Shown piece after piece: positions 19,368 to 30,806 of a stretch of 64,000 nucleotides of DNA (within the stretch, counting starts at the first letter, position 1; the number at the start of each line of letters is the position of its first letter). The notes beneath the pieces were generated by a model that was not told the DNA's origin, did no database searches, and worked only from the letters and a program-made list of their open reading frames with translations. The position numbers were made by a program, and so were the translations under genes. Source of the stretch: Phaeosaccion multiseriatum (Eukaryota; Ochrophyta, other classes); NCBI GenBank assembly GCA_965112735.1, contig OZ218953.1:868001-932000 (forward strand), read 5' to 3'.

Positions 19368-20776
19368 TCAGCGTGGCACTCGGACGTTGATGGGGTCGGA
19401 ACAGTAGGGGCACTGCCCGAACATGGTGTCGAAGCTCGTACGGCTGGTGGGCAGCGCCTGCAGCCACTCAAACAAGCACTGCGGGTGGTATGGCCGCCTG
19501 CATTTGGCGTTGTCGCACACCTTGTCCGGAATGCTCCCCGCCACCAACTGTTGTTGCTGCTGCTGCTCCTCCTGCGCAGTCTTGTGGTCTTCGGCACCCC
19601 CCCCCCCACCTCTGCCGCCCTCGCGCACACGCCGATAGCTGTAGCAGATGCCGCAATCGGCGCTAAAGTCCTCCTTCCTCGTGGTGCTCGGCGAGGGCAG
19701 GGTACAGCCCAGCACCCTCTCGAGATTGGCGCGCAGCAGCTGGCCGTGGTCCCAGCGGTGCAGTTGCGTGTTGAAGGACTGACGGAAGGGACGCACGACG
19801 GCCTCCGCGCCCAAGAAGCGAACCTCCGGGAGAGCGCGAGGGGCGTGCGGGTCCACCGTCAGCATGAGGCTGCAATGCGGGGCCAGCGCCACACGCCGGC
19901 TGCACATGGCTCGGGTCGGGTTCTCGGGCTCCAGCACCCACGTCTTGCCGTCCAAGTCCTCCAGCACCTCCCAGAGCGCAAGGTACTGCTCGAGGGCGGC
20001 CCGGAATTGGCGAAGCACGTCGACAAGCGATGACGAGCATCCTCTTTTGTTTCTGCCGCCGCCCCGCTTGCTCCGCCCGTCCCCACCCGCCGCTGCTGCC
20101 TCACCCAGTCCCCGACCGGCCCACCGAAGCTCCAGCGGGCGAGGCAAGTCCACGGTGCAGATGGGGCTGCTCTGTGGGTAGTCGCTGGGCAGAGCCACGG
20201 TCAGGGTGTGCTGCCTCCCCGTGCTGTCGGGGGCGCGCAGTTGGAGGGTGGACAAGCTATCGTCCACAGACGCCAAGTGCGCCCACCCCACGGAGTCAAT
20301 GTCGTCCACTAGTCGAGCGTAGTAGGCCGGTGGAGGAAGGCCTCGATCCCGTCTGCCGCTGCTACTCAAGAGGCCAGCAGAGGAGGAGGGCGATGACAAG
20401 GTGCGCAGGATTCGCTCGGCAATGTCTTGCAGCTCCGCCACGAAGCTGTGCAGGTCTGGGGCCTGGGTGAGCCGTCTCCTGGTAAGTGAGGTGAGTGTTT
20501 CAAGGGAGTTGGTTAGGGAGAAGCCTTATTTCTCCCTCCTCCCTCCTTTTCAACTTGCCTGATGATGCCACTCGTATTGTCCAGGAGCAGAAGCTTGGCC
20601 AGCTCGGGGTCGCACTGCACAGAGTCGAGGTCCACCTTGCCTCCCGGTTGCAGGAGCCGGAGAGCGATGCGGGAGTCCAGCCCAAGCGTAGACACATAGC
20701 CAAAGAAGCAAAGCCCTGCCGCATCCGAGGGAAACAGCCTGCTGCCTCGGCTGCTGCAGCCGCTGCTGGGAACCAT
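19368..20776 (-). CDS. FANCL: FANCL-like E3 ubiquitin ligase (Fanconi anaemia core complex)
   Basis: Two exons: 20776-20559 and 20478-19368, 442 residues, somewhat longer than animal FANCL (about 375). The N-terminal part (FFGYVSTLGLDSRIALRLLQ) fits the ELF region. The middle (VGWAHLASVDDSLSTLQLRA, then HTLTVALPSDYPQSSPICTV and QFRAALEQYLALWEVLEDLD) fits the RWD-like double domain. The C-terminus is a FANCL RING/PHD-like finger: DCGICYSYR, CDNAKCRRPYHPQCLFEWLQ, FGQCPYCSDPINVRVP. FANCL monoubiquitinates FANCD2/FANCI in interstrand-crosslink repair. A Gly/Gln-rich insert splits the finger between the first CxxC and CDN. The intron uses a GC donor (AG/GCAAGT), needed for phase. The start is tentative; other upstream frames are open. 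Divergent from the NF-YB gene. Confidence 0.85.
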
Positions 20777-20996
20777 TGCGTGAGCACTGGCGGCGCAGGC
20801 CTCGCCTCAGCCATCCTCCCTCGCCCTTCCCCTCATCACGCTCCAGGTGCACGGGGAGCAAGCCCTACAGCAAAGAGAACAAAACAAGCATTGGCAAAAG
20901 AGAAAGGGGGTGAAATTTCAACTCGAGGGAAAGGGGGGTAGAGAGGGGGGGAAATAAAGGATAGCATAAGCATAGTGGAGAGCACGGGACTGCAAT
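20777..20996. promoter_or_regulatory. Intergenic region between divergent FANCL and NF-YB genes
   Basis: A 220-base segment between two start codons pointing away from each other. Purine-rich on the plus strand with an AT-richer patch near 20950-20975 (AAATAAAGGATAGCATAAGC). It must hold both promoters unless upstream exons exist. No specific site is assigned. Confidence 0.4.
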
Positions 20997-22710
20997 ATGG
21001 CGGAGACGAAGGACGACGGGACGGAGGAGCTGCGAGAGCAGGTACACTGAGAGAAGGAGAGAGAGAAGGGAAGGACGGAGAGAGGTGGACCCCTCTGGGA
21101 AGGAGGAGGAGGAGGAGGAGGAGGAGGAGGAGGAGAGAGAAAGGACGTGAGCGGCAAAGGGGAGTCAAAGGACGAATCAACTAGGCAAGAGCAGCGTGAC
21201 ATCCTGTGGCAACCGCCCCCGCAGCCACAATTGCTGTGCTGCTTGCTGCTGGCTGCTTTCTGACATGCTGAGACTCTGCCTCCGCCCCTCTCCCCTTTCC
21301 ACTCGCTGCCCCCCTCCTCGTTGCGTAACAGGATCGTTTCCTACCTATCGCCAACATCAGTCGCATTATGAAAAAGTCTCTGCCGGACAATGCCAAGATC
21401 GCCAAAGACGCCAAGGAGACGGTGCAGGAGTGTGTGAGCGAGTTCATCTGCTTCATAACCAGGTGCACAGAGCGAGACAGACCTCACGTGCTAGTACTCT
21501 GTCTTTTCAACGCTCATAAGGAACGAATGGGGGCAGGTGTCGTGTTACGCTCAATCTCTCTCTCTCTCTCTCTCAGTCACCAGCAAGACGTACTCTGACC
21601 CTCCTCTTTTCGACCTCTGTGCCTTTCTGCCAACGAACAACGGCCACCGCCCTTCCTCCCCACTGGTGTGCGCGTCCTTGTGCAGTGAGGCGAGTGACAA
21701 GTGCCAGCAGGAGAAGCGCAAGACCATCAACGGAGACGACATCCTCTGGGCCATGTCCACTCTGGGCTTTGATAAATACGTCGAGCCACTCAAGGTCAGT
21801 GAGCCCTTGACCTTTGGGCGCCGTACAATAGGGCGACGTGTTCCTGCTTGTGTTGGACTCTAGACTCTAGGCTTTTGACACGAGGTGGTTGTCCGCATTT
21901 TCCTTGCCAGGCCAGTCAGCTCTCTTGTTGTATGCAAGCGAGTCAAAGGCGCGTCGTCGTGACAGTGCTGCCGTGCTGTCGATCATGCCCCGTCGCCCGA
22001 TCCCTCAGGTGTATCTCAGCAAGTACCGAGAGAGCGTAAAGGGCGAGAAGCCAGACAGGAAGACTGCAGTCCGGAGAGACGAGGAGCAGCAGGCCATGCC
22101 AGTGGCTTCGGCTAGCATAGGAGGAGCAGGAGGCGCAGGAGGGGCAGGGGGAGCGGCGGGGATGGTTCCGATGATGGATGCTTCACAGATGCAGGCGCTC
22201 GCTCAGGCGCAGCAGCAGCAGGCTCAGGCTCAGGCACACGCCCAGGCGGTCGCTCTGGCCCAGCAACAGCAGCAGCTGCAGCTCCAACAACAGCAGCAAC
22301 AGCTGCAGCTTCAGCAGCAACAGCAACAGCAGCAGCAGCTTCTACTCCAGCAGCAGCAGATACAGCAGCAGCAGCAGCAGCAACAGCAACAGCAGCAGCA
22401 GATACAGCAGCAGCAGCAGCCGGTAAAAGTCGAGACAGTACCAGCGGCGGCAGGGGCAGCAGCGGCAGGTCCAGCCGCACCTCTACCAGTAGCCCCAGGA
22501 ACAGCAGTGGCACCACAGCCGATAGCCCCACTGCCCTCCGCATCAGCACCAGCACCAGCAGCACCACCAGCAGCACCACCAGCAGCAGCAGCAGCACCAG
22601 CACCAGCAGCAGCACCAGTAGTAGCAGCAGTAGCGCCAGCAGTAGCAGCAGCAGCCTTGCCTGCACAGCAGCAAGGAGCTCAGCCGCCACAACCACCGAA
22701 GCAGGGGTAA
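20997..22710 (+). CDS. NF-YB / HAP3 (CBF-A) histone-fold transcription factor subunit
   Basis: Four exons: 20997-21041, 21332-21462, 21686-21794 and 22009-22710, in phase, 328 residues. The histone-fold domain (about 16-105) is canonical: [88 protein letters not shown]. It contains the DNA-contact LPIANI segment and the NF-YC pairing region. NF-YB joins NF-YC and NF-YA to bind CCAAT boxes. After it comes a Gly/Ala linker and a very long Gln-rich tract (about 170-235), then an Ala/Pro-rich tail, which together could act as an activation domain. The last exon encodes about 70% of the protein. A 41-base tandem duplication spans the stop codon. Confidence 0.9.
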
Positions 22711-22772
22711 AGAGAGGGTGAAGGGGGTGCTAACCACCGAAGCAGGGGTAAAGAGAGGGTGAAGCGGGTGCT
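22691..22772. repeat. 41-bp tandem duplication across the NF-YB stop codon
   Basis: Units 22691-22731 and 22732-22772 (start AACCACCGAAGCAGGGGTAA) are nearly identical. The TAA in the first unit is the NF-YB stop; the second unit repeats the last codons and stop in the 3' UTR. Confidence 0.85.
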
Positions 22773-23952
22773 ATGCCATCACTGATGCCATCACCCGCAG
22801 CCTTGGCATCTTCATTGGGAGGAGTGACACAGCCACCCCCTTCCCCGACCACCCGGCACTCTTGTCTTTTGCGTCTGCGAAGTGGGGATAGAACGGGCCA
22901 CGGAATGGGGATTGAAAGCGTGAAGTGCCGTCTGTGAAGGGTGGGGAGCGGAACGGTGGCTGGGCGAGGAGCAAACACACGGCAGCCAGTGCGAAGTCAA
23001 CTGCAGCTTCAGCGGTGGTGGTGGTGGTGGTGGAGGAGGAGGAGGAGGAGGAGGAGGAGGAGGAGGAGGAGGAGGAGGAGGAAGAGGAGGGGGAGGAGGA
23101 AGAAATGATGAGGTGCCGTTGGTGGAGGAAGAAAGAGATGCTGAGGGCCTTGATGCGAGTACAGAGGCGGAGAAAGGGGGCCGTACGTAAGATGATGTCG
23201 AGGTGAGGACCACAGCCAGCCCTAGGAGAGAAGGCAGCGCCGGGGAAAGGAAGATGGGCGGGCGGACTCGGCGGGGCGGTGCGTATGAGTGAGTTAGTGA
23301 GTGAGTGAGTGAGTGAGTGAGTGAGAGGGGGAGAGTAAGCGATCGAGCCTGGGGGGAGAGCAACATGGTTGCAAATGTCTGTCAAAGCATGCATGCCCGG
23401 TTGTCCGTACGTGTACAGTGTTGTGCCTACACGTGGGCCTCCCCCCCCCCCCAAGTCGTTGAATGTCTTCTGAGCCGGGGGAAAGGGGTGGGGGGGGGGA
23501 GTGGCACAGAGCAAGATAGGCGGAAACCCTCTCTCCGCCGCGAAGCACCAAGCGCCTGATCATAGTGGAGCCTAAGGACCGCTCGGTGCTTGGTGCCTGT
23601 TGGAAGGCGTGGATCAGTCAATCAGTCGATCAGTCGATCAGTTACTCATTGATGGCGTGCGTGTGTTGGGAAGCGCAAGGCGTTGACCGGTATTGCGCAG
23701 TCGCAGGCGGGCTTTCCGGCTTTCCCTTCGCGGTACAACCTTACAGCACACTCGGTGGATGATACCGCAACAGCAGCAGCCGGGTAGGGTAAGAAAAGCA
23801 GCAATTTAGGAAATGAAGCAAAGCAAAGCAAAGCAGCAATGCTTCAATCTTGTATGATTATAAACACTTTTGGCCTCAAGAACTCCGCTATATCTATTGC
23901 TCCTGCATTTACATGCTGGTGCTGGTGCTCCGGTGCTCTTAGCTTGTGGCTC
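22773..23952. other. Low-complexity spacer, no gene recognised
   Basis: Contains (GGT)n to (GGA)n at about 23017-23100, (GTGA)n at 23288-23325, C10 at 23442-23451, GATCAGTC units at 23612-23645 and AAGCA units at 23815-23836. Open frames over these tracts (poly-Pro, poly-Ser, poly-Glu) are compositional. Confidence 0.5.
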
Positions 23953-26364
23953 TCATGTCTTGCTGCCACTACCGCTGCTCTGCTGCTCTGCTGCTTCTGC
24001 TGCTGCTGTGACTACTGTTGCTGCTACTGCTATTCCTTCTTCCTTCCGCTTCTTCCTATTCTCGTCGAGCAGTCTCCATACCACCGTGAAGAGCATGCTT
24101 TGCACGCCGTTGGTGAGAACTCTTGTCCCTAGCCCTCGGGTGAAAAGTCCCCTCCTGCGCAAGTGTTCAGGGGGGGAGGGGAGGAAGAGGGCAACGAGGC
24201 ACAAAGAGACAGGTATCATGAGGAGGAGGAGGGTGAGGACGTGGGAAGAGGGGGGGGCACTTTCACCTTCAGTTTCATAAACCGTAGCACATGAAATGGT
24301 AACGTATCGACGAGAAGCTGTTCCGACCGGGCCCCAGCCCTGGCCCTGCGACTCCCTCCCTTCCTTCCTTCCTTCCTTCCTTCCTTCCTTCCTTCCTTCC
24401 TTCCTTCCCTTCCTCCCTCCCTCTCGCCCTTCCTTCCATCCTTCCTTCTCTTCCTTCCTTCCTTCCCTCTTTCCTCCCTCCCTCCTCCCTCCCAACCTTC
24501 CTTCCTTCCTTCCTTCCTTCCTCCCTCCCTCCCTCCTCCCTCACCATCCATCCTTGTCGATAATTGCCCTGGCGACTGCCCTGTAAGAGTGGCGCACCGG
24601 CCCGCTGGCCATTGCCTGCTTCGACGTCTTGAGCACTCGAATAGAGTTCGTTACGACGTCGGACGAAACGCTCGCCAAGAAGCCAATGCCGGCGTTGCGC
24701 ATAATCTGTGGATGGACGGGAGGAGGAGGAGGACAAGGAGGAGGATCGTGAGCAAGAACAGAAGACAGCCTCCGGCATGACTGCATAATGAAGACAGACG
24801 TACACATCATGAACCCTCCCCCGTCTTGCCTCCTGTGCCCGCTTGGGCAGTCGCATTGACGTAGCCAGGTAGGCTCTTTACACTCCACCTACCTGTCCTA
24901 CCAGGTGCATCGGTACTCGCAACCTCTTGGAGAGCGTATTGTAGGTGAGGAACCAAGGATAGTGGCCCAGCATGGTGGCGGCGGCAGAGGCGAAGCAGCC
25001 TTGGTAGAAGTGACCCACCTCCCCCAGGCGGAGCTTGACAAACAGGGAAGCGAAGGCAACGCGCCCATCCACCTGCGAGAGACAGAGAGAGAGAGAGACA
25101 AGGACACAGAGACAGACAGAGAGGGAGACACACACACACACAGAGACAGACACAAAGACAGAGAGAGACACACACACAGGGAGAGAGGGAGACAGAGAAA
25201 GACGCATAAATGGAGCCCTGGGTATAAAACACAGTCAGAAGGAGGTGGAACAGAGAGAGCGTAGCTTGCCCTCTCTCCTCGCTGCTGTTGCTCCTCCTCC
25301 TCCTCCTCCTCCCAGCGCAATGGCAATCGTCAGGCCTCTCGGAAGAAAGAGCCTGCGCTGTCGCTCCGACTGACCTGAAGGACGGTCTTGCAAGTGTCGA
25401 GGGGGCTGATGGACATTCTCCACAGGCCTGCTGCGAAGCTCGACACGAGGGACAACAGCACCATCGGGACGCCAGGGAGGCTCTCTGCCAGAGAGAGCAT
25501 GGCCTCGTTGGCCGCCACAAAACCGAAGCGGGAGGCTGGGTTCTGCAGGACGGCGAACGTCCATCCTTGATAGAGCCTCACGATGCCCCCTTCCTTGTAC
25601 AGGGTGGACACTGCTTCTCGCATTCCCACTCCATACCTATTGATTGGCAATCAAGTGGCAATCGTCCGTCCGTACGTCCACCCGTACGTCCGTCCCAAGC
25701 GTATACACATGAAGGTATCGACGGTTGTGTGCATTTATTGCCGTGAGCGCATCGCGACATGCAACAAGGGGGGGAGGGGGGTGAGGTGGGGTGAGGAGAG
25801 GAGACAAGACACCGGCAACACACAACAGAGGAGAGGCGATTCGGGACCGGGTGGCAGCCCCAAAATCGTGCCGCGGCAGACAGATAGGTAGACAGGTAGG
25901 GAATGTAGGGAGATATGCAACCTGGTCTGGCCGCCGTGGTGATTCCAATACTTGGGGTGGCGTTTGTCAAGCTGCCCTTTCATGGGCAGGTTATCCGCCT
26001 CTCACCTGCTCTGATAATTGACTATGGTGCGGAGCCACATGAGCGAAAATACCTGGCAAAGTCCAGCAATTGCACCCGGAACACCGCCTCCCATTGCTCG
26101 GTTGCCCGCTTTCCTGAGAATCGCCCACCCCGTTGCAGGGTGAACGTGCTCCACGTGTTGCCCTATGATGTCTGCCGTGCCATCGAACAACATCTCCTGC
26201 TGCTTCCTCACCTCCTCTTCCTGCTCATGTTCGTCGCAGTGTGCAGTTTCTCCCCCGAGTAACACCAAACATAAGAAGAGGAAGAGGAAAAGAGAAGGGA
26301 GGGGGCCCAGAGCCTCCCTCCTCGAAGAAGGCATCTTTTTGCAGCAATGCGGCAGCTGCGACAC
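23953..26364 (-). CDS. Mitochondrial-carrier-family membrane transporter
   Basis: Five well-supported exons: 26364-26006, 25636-25375, 25072-24893, 24705-24545 and 24154-23953, all in phase, 387 residues with the Met at 26364. Three carrier repeats are visible. The first has AMGGGVPGAIAGLCQVFSLM; the second MSISPLDTCKTVLQ, with the classic Px[DE]xx[KR] motif, preceded by LYQGWTFAVLQNPASRFG; the third SSDVVTNSIRVLKT and LFTRGLGTRVLTNGVQSMLF. Repeats 1 and 3 lack the canonical Pro/Asp signature, so this is a divergent member; the substrate is unknown. The N-terminus is a hydrophobic run (FLFLFLCLVLLGG) then an acidic Glu/Gln stretch; it could be a signal or partly intron. Another block, ATG ATG at 26617-26622 ending MEVVNREQ at a GTATGT donor, may be a separate upstream exon. 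Intron 5 holds (CCTT)n. Confidence 0.8.
24343..24541. repeat. (CCTT)n / (CCCT)n microsatellite in the last carrier intron
   Basis: About 200 bases of TTCC, TCCC and CTTC units on the plus strand between the fourth and fifth carrier exons. On the transcribed strand this is a long (GAAG)n purine tract directly after the GTGAGG donor. Confidence 0.9.
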
Positions 26365-26906
26365 GTGCTCGAAGGCAGGAGTGCCTAAGACACACCGACT
26401 CTTTAGCTATGAAAGGAGGAGAAGAAGAATGGCCGCGCCCAAACTCATATACACTAACCTTCCATCGTGGGGTCAATAATCAAGCGTTTGCCCCTTTTGA
26501 AGTGCGCGCACTGGAATCCGGCCGTCGACAAATGCTGATTAATCGCTGACTTCCCTTTTCTCTTTCTGGGCATCACCGCCTTTATTACATACCTGCTCCC
26601 TGTTCACAACTTCCATCATCGCTGCTGAAAATTCGAAGAAATCCGCACCAGATTCACCACTGCCACTAGCAGGAGTAGCAGCAGGCGGAGGGGAAGGAGA
26701 AGAAGAGAAGGAAAGAGCTGCGCTCTTGAGCAGTTGACCAGAGCAGAAAAAGGAGCAACCTCTCCCACGGAAGGATAAGCTTCAGTGAACGGGGAAGGGA
26801 AGTCGGAGAAGCGAAAGACTCACTTCTTGGGTGTCTCCCGTTCTCGCCTATTCGTGTGTAAAGCAGACCCTCAACGGGGGTGCTCAGCAGCCGAAGAGGA
26901 GGCGCC
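26365..26906. promoter_or_regulatory. Divergent region between the carrier and LRR-PAQR genes
   Basis: About 540 bases between opposing start codons. It contains the possible upstream carrier exon at about 26596-26622 (minus strand). Otherwise no gene. Both promoters should lie here; no clear core element recognised. Confidence 0.35.
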
Positions 26907-29900
26907 ATGAATGGGCAGGATGATGACGAGGCAGCAAGCTGGAGAGAGGGTGAGGGAGCGACCCTTGGTGAGCTCAAAGATGTTCCTTCGGGGGAGGAGA
27001 ACGAGGCCGTGGAGAAGTACCTTCGGAACTGCAAGAAATACGAGGTGCGGTGTGCTCGCAGGGGATGGAATGAGCCCATTCAGTGCTTTCGCATGTAACA
27101 GGAGTGCTGCTTGTCTTTCCTCTAAGCACAGCATACAGCTCATAACCTTCTCTCCTCCCCCTCCTCAAATCAAAATGGCGCACCCCCCCCCCCCCCCACC
27201 ACCACCCAGGTTGCTGTGGACCCGAGCATCGTCATCTCTCTCAAGACGGCGTGGCACATACTGGCCCCTACCAAGCTCTTCTGTGAGGGTTCTATGCTTC
27301 CTTTGGCCGGAATACTTGAGGGCAATCGACACATCAAGAAAGTGGTGTTGAGAGGTGAGTGAGAGGGTGAGAGAGGTGGGTGAGAGACATGGGAGGGAGC
27401 ACTATTGAAGACAGCGGAAGAAGGTGGTGCTGAAAGGTAGGATAGGGGTAAGTGAGAGTGAGAGAGGAGGGAGGGAGCTCCATCTCAAACAGGTTCAGAG
27501 GCAGGCGACGGGGAACGGGAAATGGTGTGTGTGTGTCATCGTGGACGTGCAAAGCACCACTTACGTACGACTTCGGTACCCTTTCCGCCTCCCCCCACCC
27601 CCACTTTCTGTCTCCTCCTCCTCTCCCCTGCGCGACTATACAGGAGCGGGGATGAACAATCGCAAGCCTGAGGCGGGTAACGGCAACTCCAACGCACGCA
27701 TCCTTCACCAGGTTTGTGTGGCCCTGCCTCGCGCCTCTGCGATACCCAATCTCTGCGATACCCAATCTCTGCTCTACCCAATCAATCTCTCTATCATAGG
27801 GTGCCCAATCTCTGTGGTACCCAACTGCAGTACACAACTGCGGTACCCAACTGCGGTACCCAGTCTCCCAAAGACCGAGCCTTTGTCTCCCAGAGTTGTG
27901 TCCCCTCTCATGCGATGGACCGTCTCCACGTTTTGTGTCCTCAGTTCCCTCCCTCCCTCCCTCCTTCCCTCCCTCCCTCCCTCCCTCCCTCCCTCCCTCC
28001 CTCCCTCCCTCCCTCCCTCCCTCCCTCCCTCCCTCCCTCCCTCCCTCCCTCTCTCCTTCCCTCCCTCCCTCCCTCCCTCCCTCCCTCCCCCCCTCCGTCC
28101 CTCCCTCCCCCTCCCTCCCCCCCCCCCCCTTGTCCAGATCCTCCGCAGCAATGACTCTGTAGTTGATCTCAATCTGAGCAACACCGGTGCGTCACAAAAC
28201 ACAGAGTCACTCACCCACTCACTCACTCACTCACTCACTCACTCACTCACTCACTCACTCACTCACTCACTCACTCTCTCACTCACTCACTCTCTCACCA
28301 CCCACTCACTCACTCACTCACTCACTCACTCTCTCACTCACTCACTCTCTCACCACCCACTCACTCACTCACTTACTCACCCACCCACTCACTCACTCAC
28401 TCACTCACTCACTCACTCCCTCACCACCCACTCACTCACTCACTCACTCACTCACTCACTCACCACTCACTCACTCACTCACTCACTCACCAACCACTCA
28501 CCCACCCACCCACCCATTGACTTACGACCCCACTCACCCCCCCCCCCCATTGGCTTATCACCCATTGCCTTCCCGCCCACTCCCTCAGGTCTCGACGACG
28601 ACGGCGTGACCGAGGTGGCCGCGGCTTTGAAAGAGAACAGCCACCTCACGGCACTGAACCTCTCGGACAATCTGTTTGGGGTGGCGGGCTGCAGAGAGCT
28701 TGTGGATGCCCTTAACCACAACGAGCGGCTGCAGGAGCTCGATGTTAGCAGGAACAAGCTAGGTATGCAAACAGACAGGGACACGGAGGGAGGGAGGGAG
28801 GGCAGGGAGAGAGGGAGGGAGGGAGAGAGAGAGAGAGAAATGGAGCAGGAACAAGCAACGATTGGTACAACACGGCCGTGTGCGTACGGGGAATTCCTCC
28901 TTGTAATTTCCCTTCCCTTTTGTGCCCCTCTTGTGCCTTTCTTATGCCCCCGCCTCTCCCTCCCCTCCCCTCCCCTCCCCTCTCCTCCCCTCACCTCACC
29001 TCACCTCACCTCACCTCACCTCAACACCTCGACTTCTCGCAGGCTTTGGCAGCGTGTCGAGCCTCCGAACAGGGGCCAATGGCCACGCCTCCCGCAGGGG
29101 GTGCTGCTCCTGCAGGGTACGCGTGGACGGCAACTACGTCTTTGAGGAGATTCTCAACGCACTGTCGGTCAGTGGGGGGAGGGAGGGAGGGAGGGAGGGA
29201 GGGAGGGAGGGCAGGGACCACCAACCAACCAATCAACTATACAACCAACCGACCAACCGGCCGACCAACCAACCAACGGACCAACCATCCCCGCCCCTCT
29301 CCCCCCCTCCTTCCCTCCCTCTTACCGCCTCACCCTCCCTTCCTCGCCCCCACCCTTCCTCGCTCGCTCTAACCACCTCCCACCACCTAACTTACAGCAC
29401 GGAGTCGGATTCATCGCGAGCGTAGTCGGAGGCATCTTGCTAATGTCCGCTGCGTCTGCCCCGGGGAAGAGCGAGTACCACTTTTGGTCTTGCGCCCTCT
29501 TCACGGCCTCGCTGCTCTTTTTGTACCTGTCCTCCACCCTCTTCCACAGCTTCTTTATGCTACCCAGGGTATACATTGTGCTGCAGGTGAGTGAGTGAGA
29601 GAATGAGTGCGTGAGTGAGTGAGTGAGTGAGTGAGGGAGTGTGTGTGTGAGTGAGTGAGTGAGTGAGTTTCAGTTTCAGTTTCTCTTCTCTTTACGTACT
29701 CACTTTCCCTCCATGTCTCTTCCCTCGGACTTGCTCGTCAACCTTCTCTCTTCTCTCTGTGGTCCATCCCCTCGCCCTCCCACCTAACCCAACTCCTCCC
29801 TCCCTCCCTCCCCTCCCTCCCTCCCTCCCTCCCTCCCTCCCTCCCTCCCTCCCTCCCTCCCTCCCTCCCTCCCTCCCCCTCCCCCACCAACCCTCCCAAC

Positions 29901-30056
29901 CCACTACAGCTGATGGACCACTGCGGCATCTACCTTCTCATCGCCGGCAGTTACTCCCCCTTCCTCATGATCGAGCTTCACCACGTGCACAGCGCTCAGG
30001 TCGTCATCATTGCCCAGTGGGTGGCTGCCATCGCGGGGTGCATTTTCACGTACGTG

Positions 30057-30098
<42 letters not shown>

Positions 30099-30806
30099 TG
30101 TGTGTGTGCGTGTGTATGTGGGTGTGCGTGGGTGGGTGGGTGGGTGGGTGTGGGTGTGGGTGGGTGCGACACAACTCATCCTCACTCACATTCTAAGTAC
30201 CCTCACCACCCCTACCCTCACCACCCCCCCCCCCCCCACATCCCTCTTCCTCCTCCTCCTCCTCCTCCTCCTCTTCCTCCTCCTCCTCCTCCTCCTCCTC
30301 CTCCTCCTCCTCATCCTCCTCCTCCTCCTCCTCCTCCTCCTCCTCCTCCTCCTCCTCCTCCCCTCCTCCTCCTCCTCCTCCTCCTCCTCCTCCTCCTCCT
30401 CCTCCTCCTCCTCCTCCTCCGCCTCTCCTCCTCCTCCTCCTCCTCCTCCTCCTCCTCCTCCTCCTCCTCCTCCAGCATCTCTACCCCCAAGAACACAGCC
30501 TCGAGTGCATACATCGAGGTCGCCATGTACCTCGCTATGGGTCTCTCCATCGTCTGTGTGTGGTCCGAAGCCGTGGAGCACTTCCAGCCGGTCACCTTGA
30601 ACCTCATTGTGGCAGGAGGAGCCTCGTACATTTTTGGCATCCTCTTCTTTGTGGCTGGAGAGTTTATCCCCATCTACCACTGCGTGTGGCATGTGTTTGT
30701 GATGGTGGCGAGCGCCCTTCATTGGTGCGCCATTTACTTTTATGTGGTGCAGAAAGATCTGGTGGACTGCGTTGCTCCTCCTTCCCTCGAGCATGTACAT
30801 ACGTAA
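26907..30806 (+). CDS. Leucine-rich repeat / PAQR (hemolysin III, AdipoR) fusion membrane protein
   Basis: Nine exons: 26907-27044, 27210-27354, 27644-27711, 28138-28186, 28589-28762, 29043-29167, 29398-29586, 29910-30049 and 30476-30806, all in phase, 452 residues. Residues about 50-200 are ribonuclease-inhibitor-like leucine-rich repeats (VVDLNLSNTGLDDDGVTEVA, HLTALNLSDNLFGVAGCREL, RLQELDVSRNKLG). From about 220 on is a seven-helix PAQR/hemolysin III domain. All four family metal/catalytic motifs are present: ExxNxxxH (EEILNALSH), SxxxH (STLFH), Asp in LMDHCGIY and HxxxH (HCVWH). PAQR proteins are zinc-dependent membrane hydrolases or receptors related to ceramidases. The LRR half probably faces the cytoplasm as a sensor or adaptor, by inference. 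Introns contain large (CCCT)n, (CACT)n and (CTC)n tracts. Confidence 0.88.
27945..28520 (+). repeat. (CCCT)n then (CACT)n microsatellites in LRR-PAQR introns 3 and 4
   Basis: Intron 3 is filled by (CCCT)n from about 27945 to 28125, right up to the acceptor at 28137. Intron 4 holds (CACT)n from about 28203 to 28500 with CACC variants. The long open frames of Ser-Leu-Thr-His or Pro-Ser-Leu repeats over them are not genes. Confidence 0.95.
29173..29900 (+). repeat. Microsatellites in LRR-PAQR introns 6 and 7
   Basis: Intron 6 begins GTCAGT then (GGGA)n at about 29173-29213, later (ACCA)n at 29216-29290. Intron 7 begins with GTGAGTGAGTGAG (29587 on) and ends with (CCCT)n at about 29796-29880 just before its acceptor. 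Confidence 0.9.
30050..30475 (+). repeat. (GT)n then (CTC)n microsatellites filling LRR-PAQR intron 8
   Basis: The donor GTACGT runs straight into (GT)n/(GTGG)n to about 30165. The 3' part is an almost pure (CTC)n tract of about 230 bases (30245-30474) that forms the polypyrimidine tract and ends in the acceptor CCAG. Confidence 0.95.

Noticed and set aside
19290-20033. 247-codon plus-strand frame
   Set aside because: Antisense shadow of the FANCL RING and RWD exon.
28187-28609. Ser-Leu-Thr-His repeat frame
   Set aside because: (CACT)n microsatellite in intron 4 of the LRR-PAQR gene.
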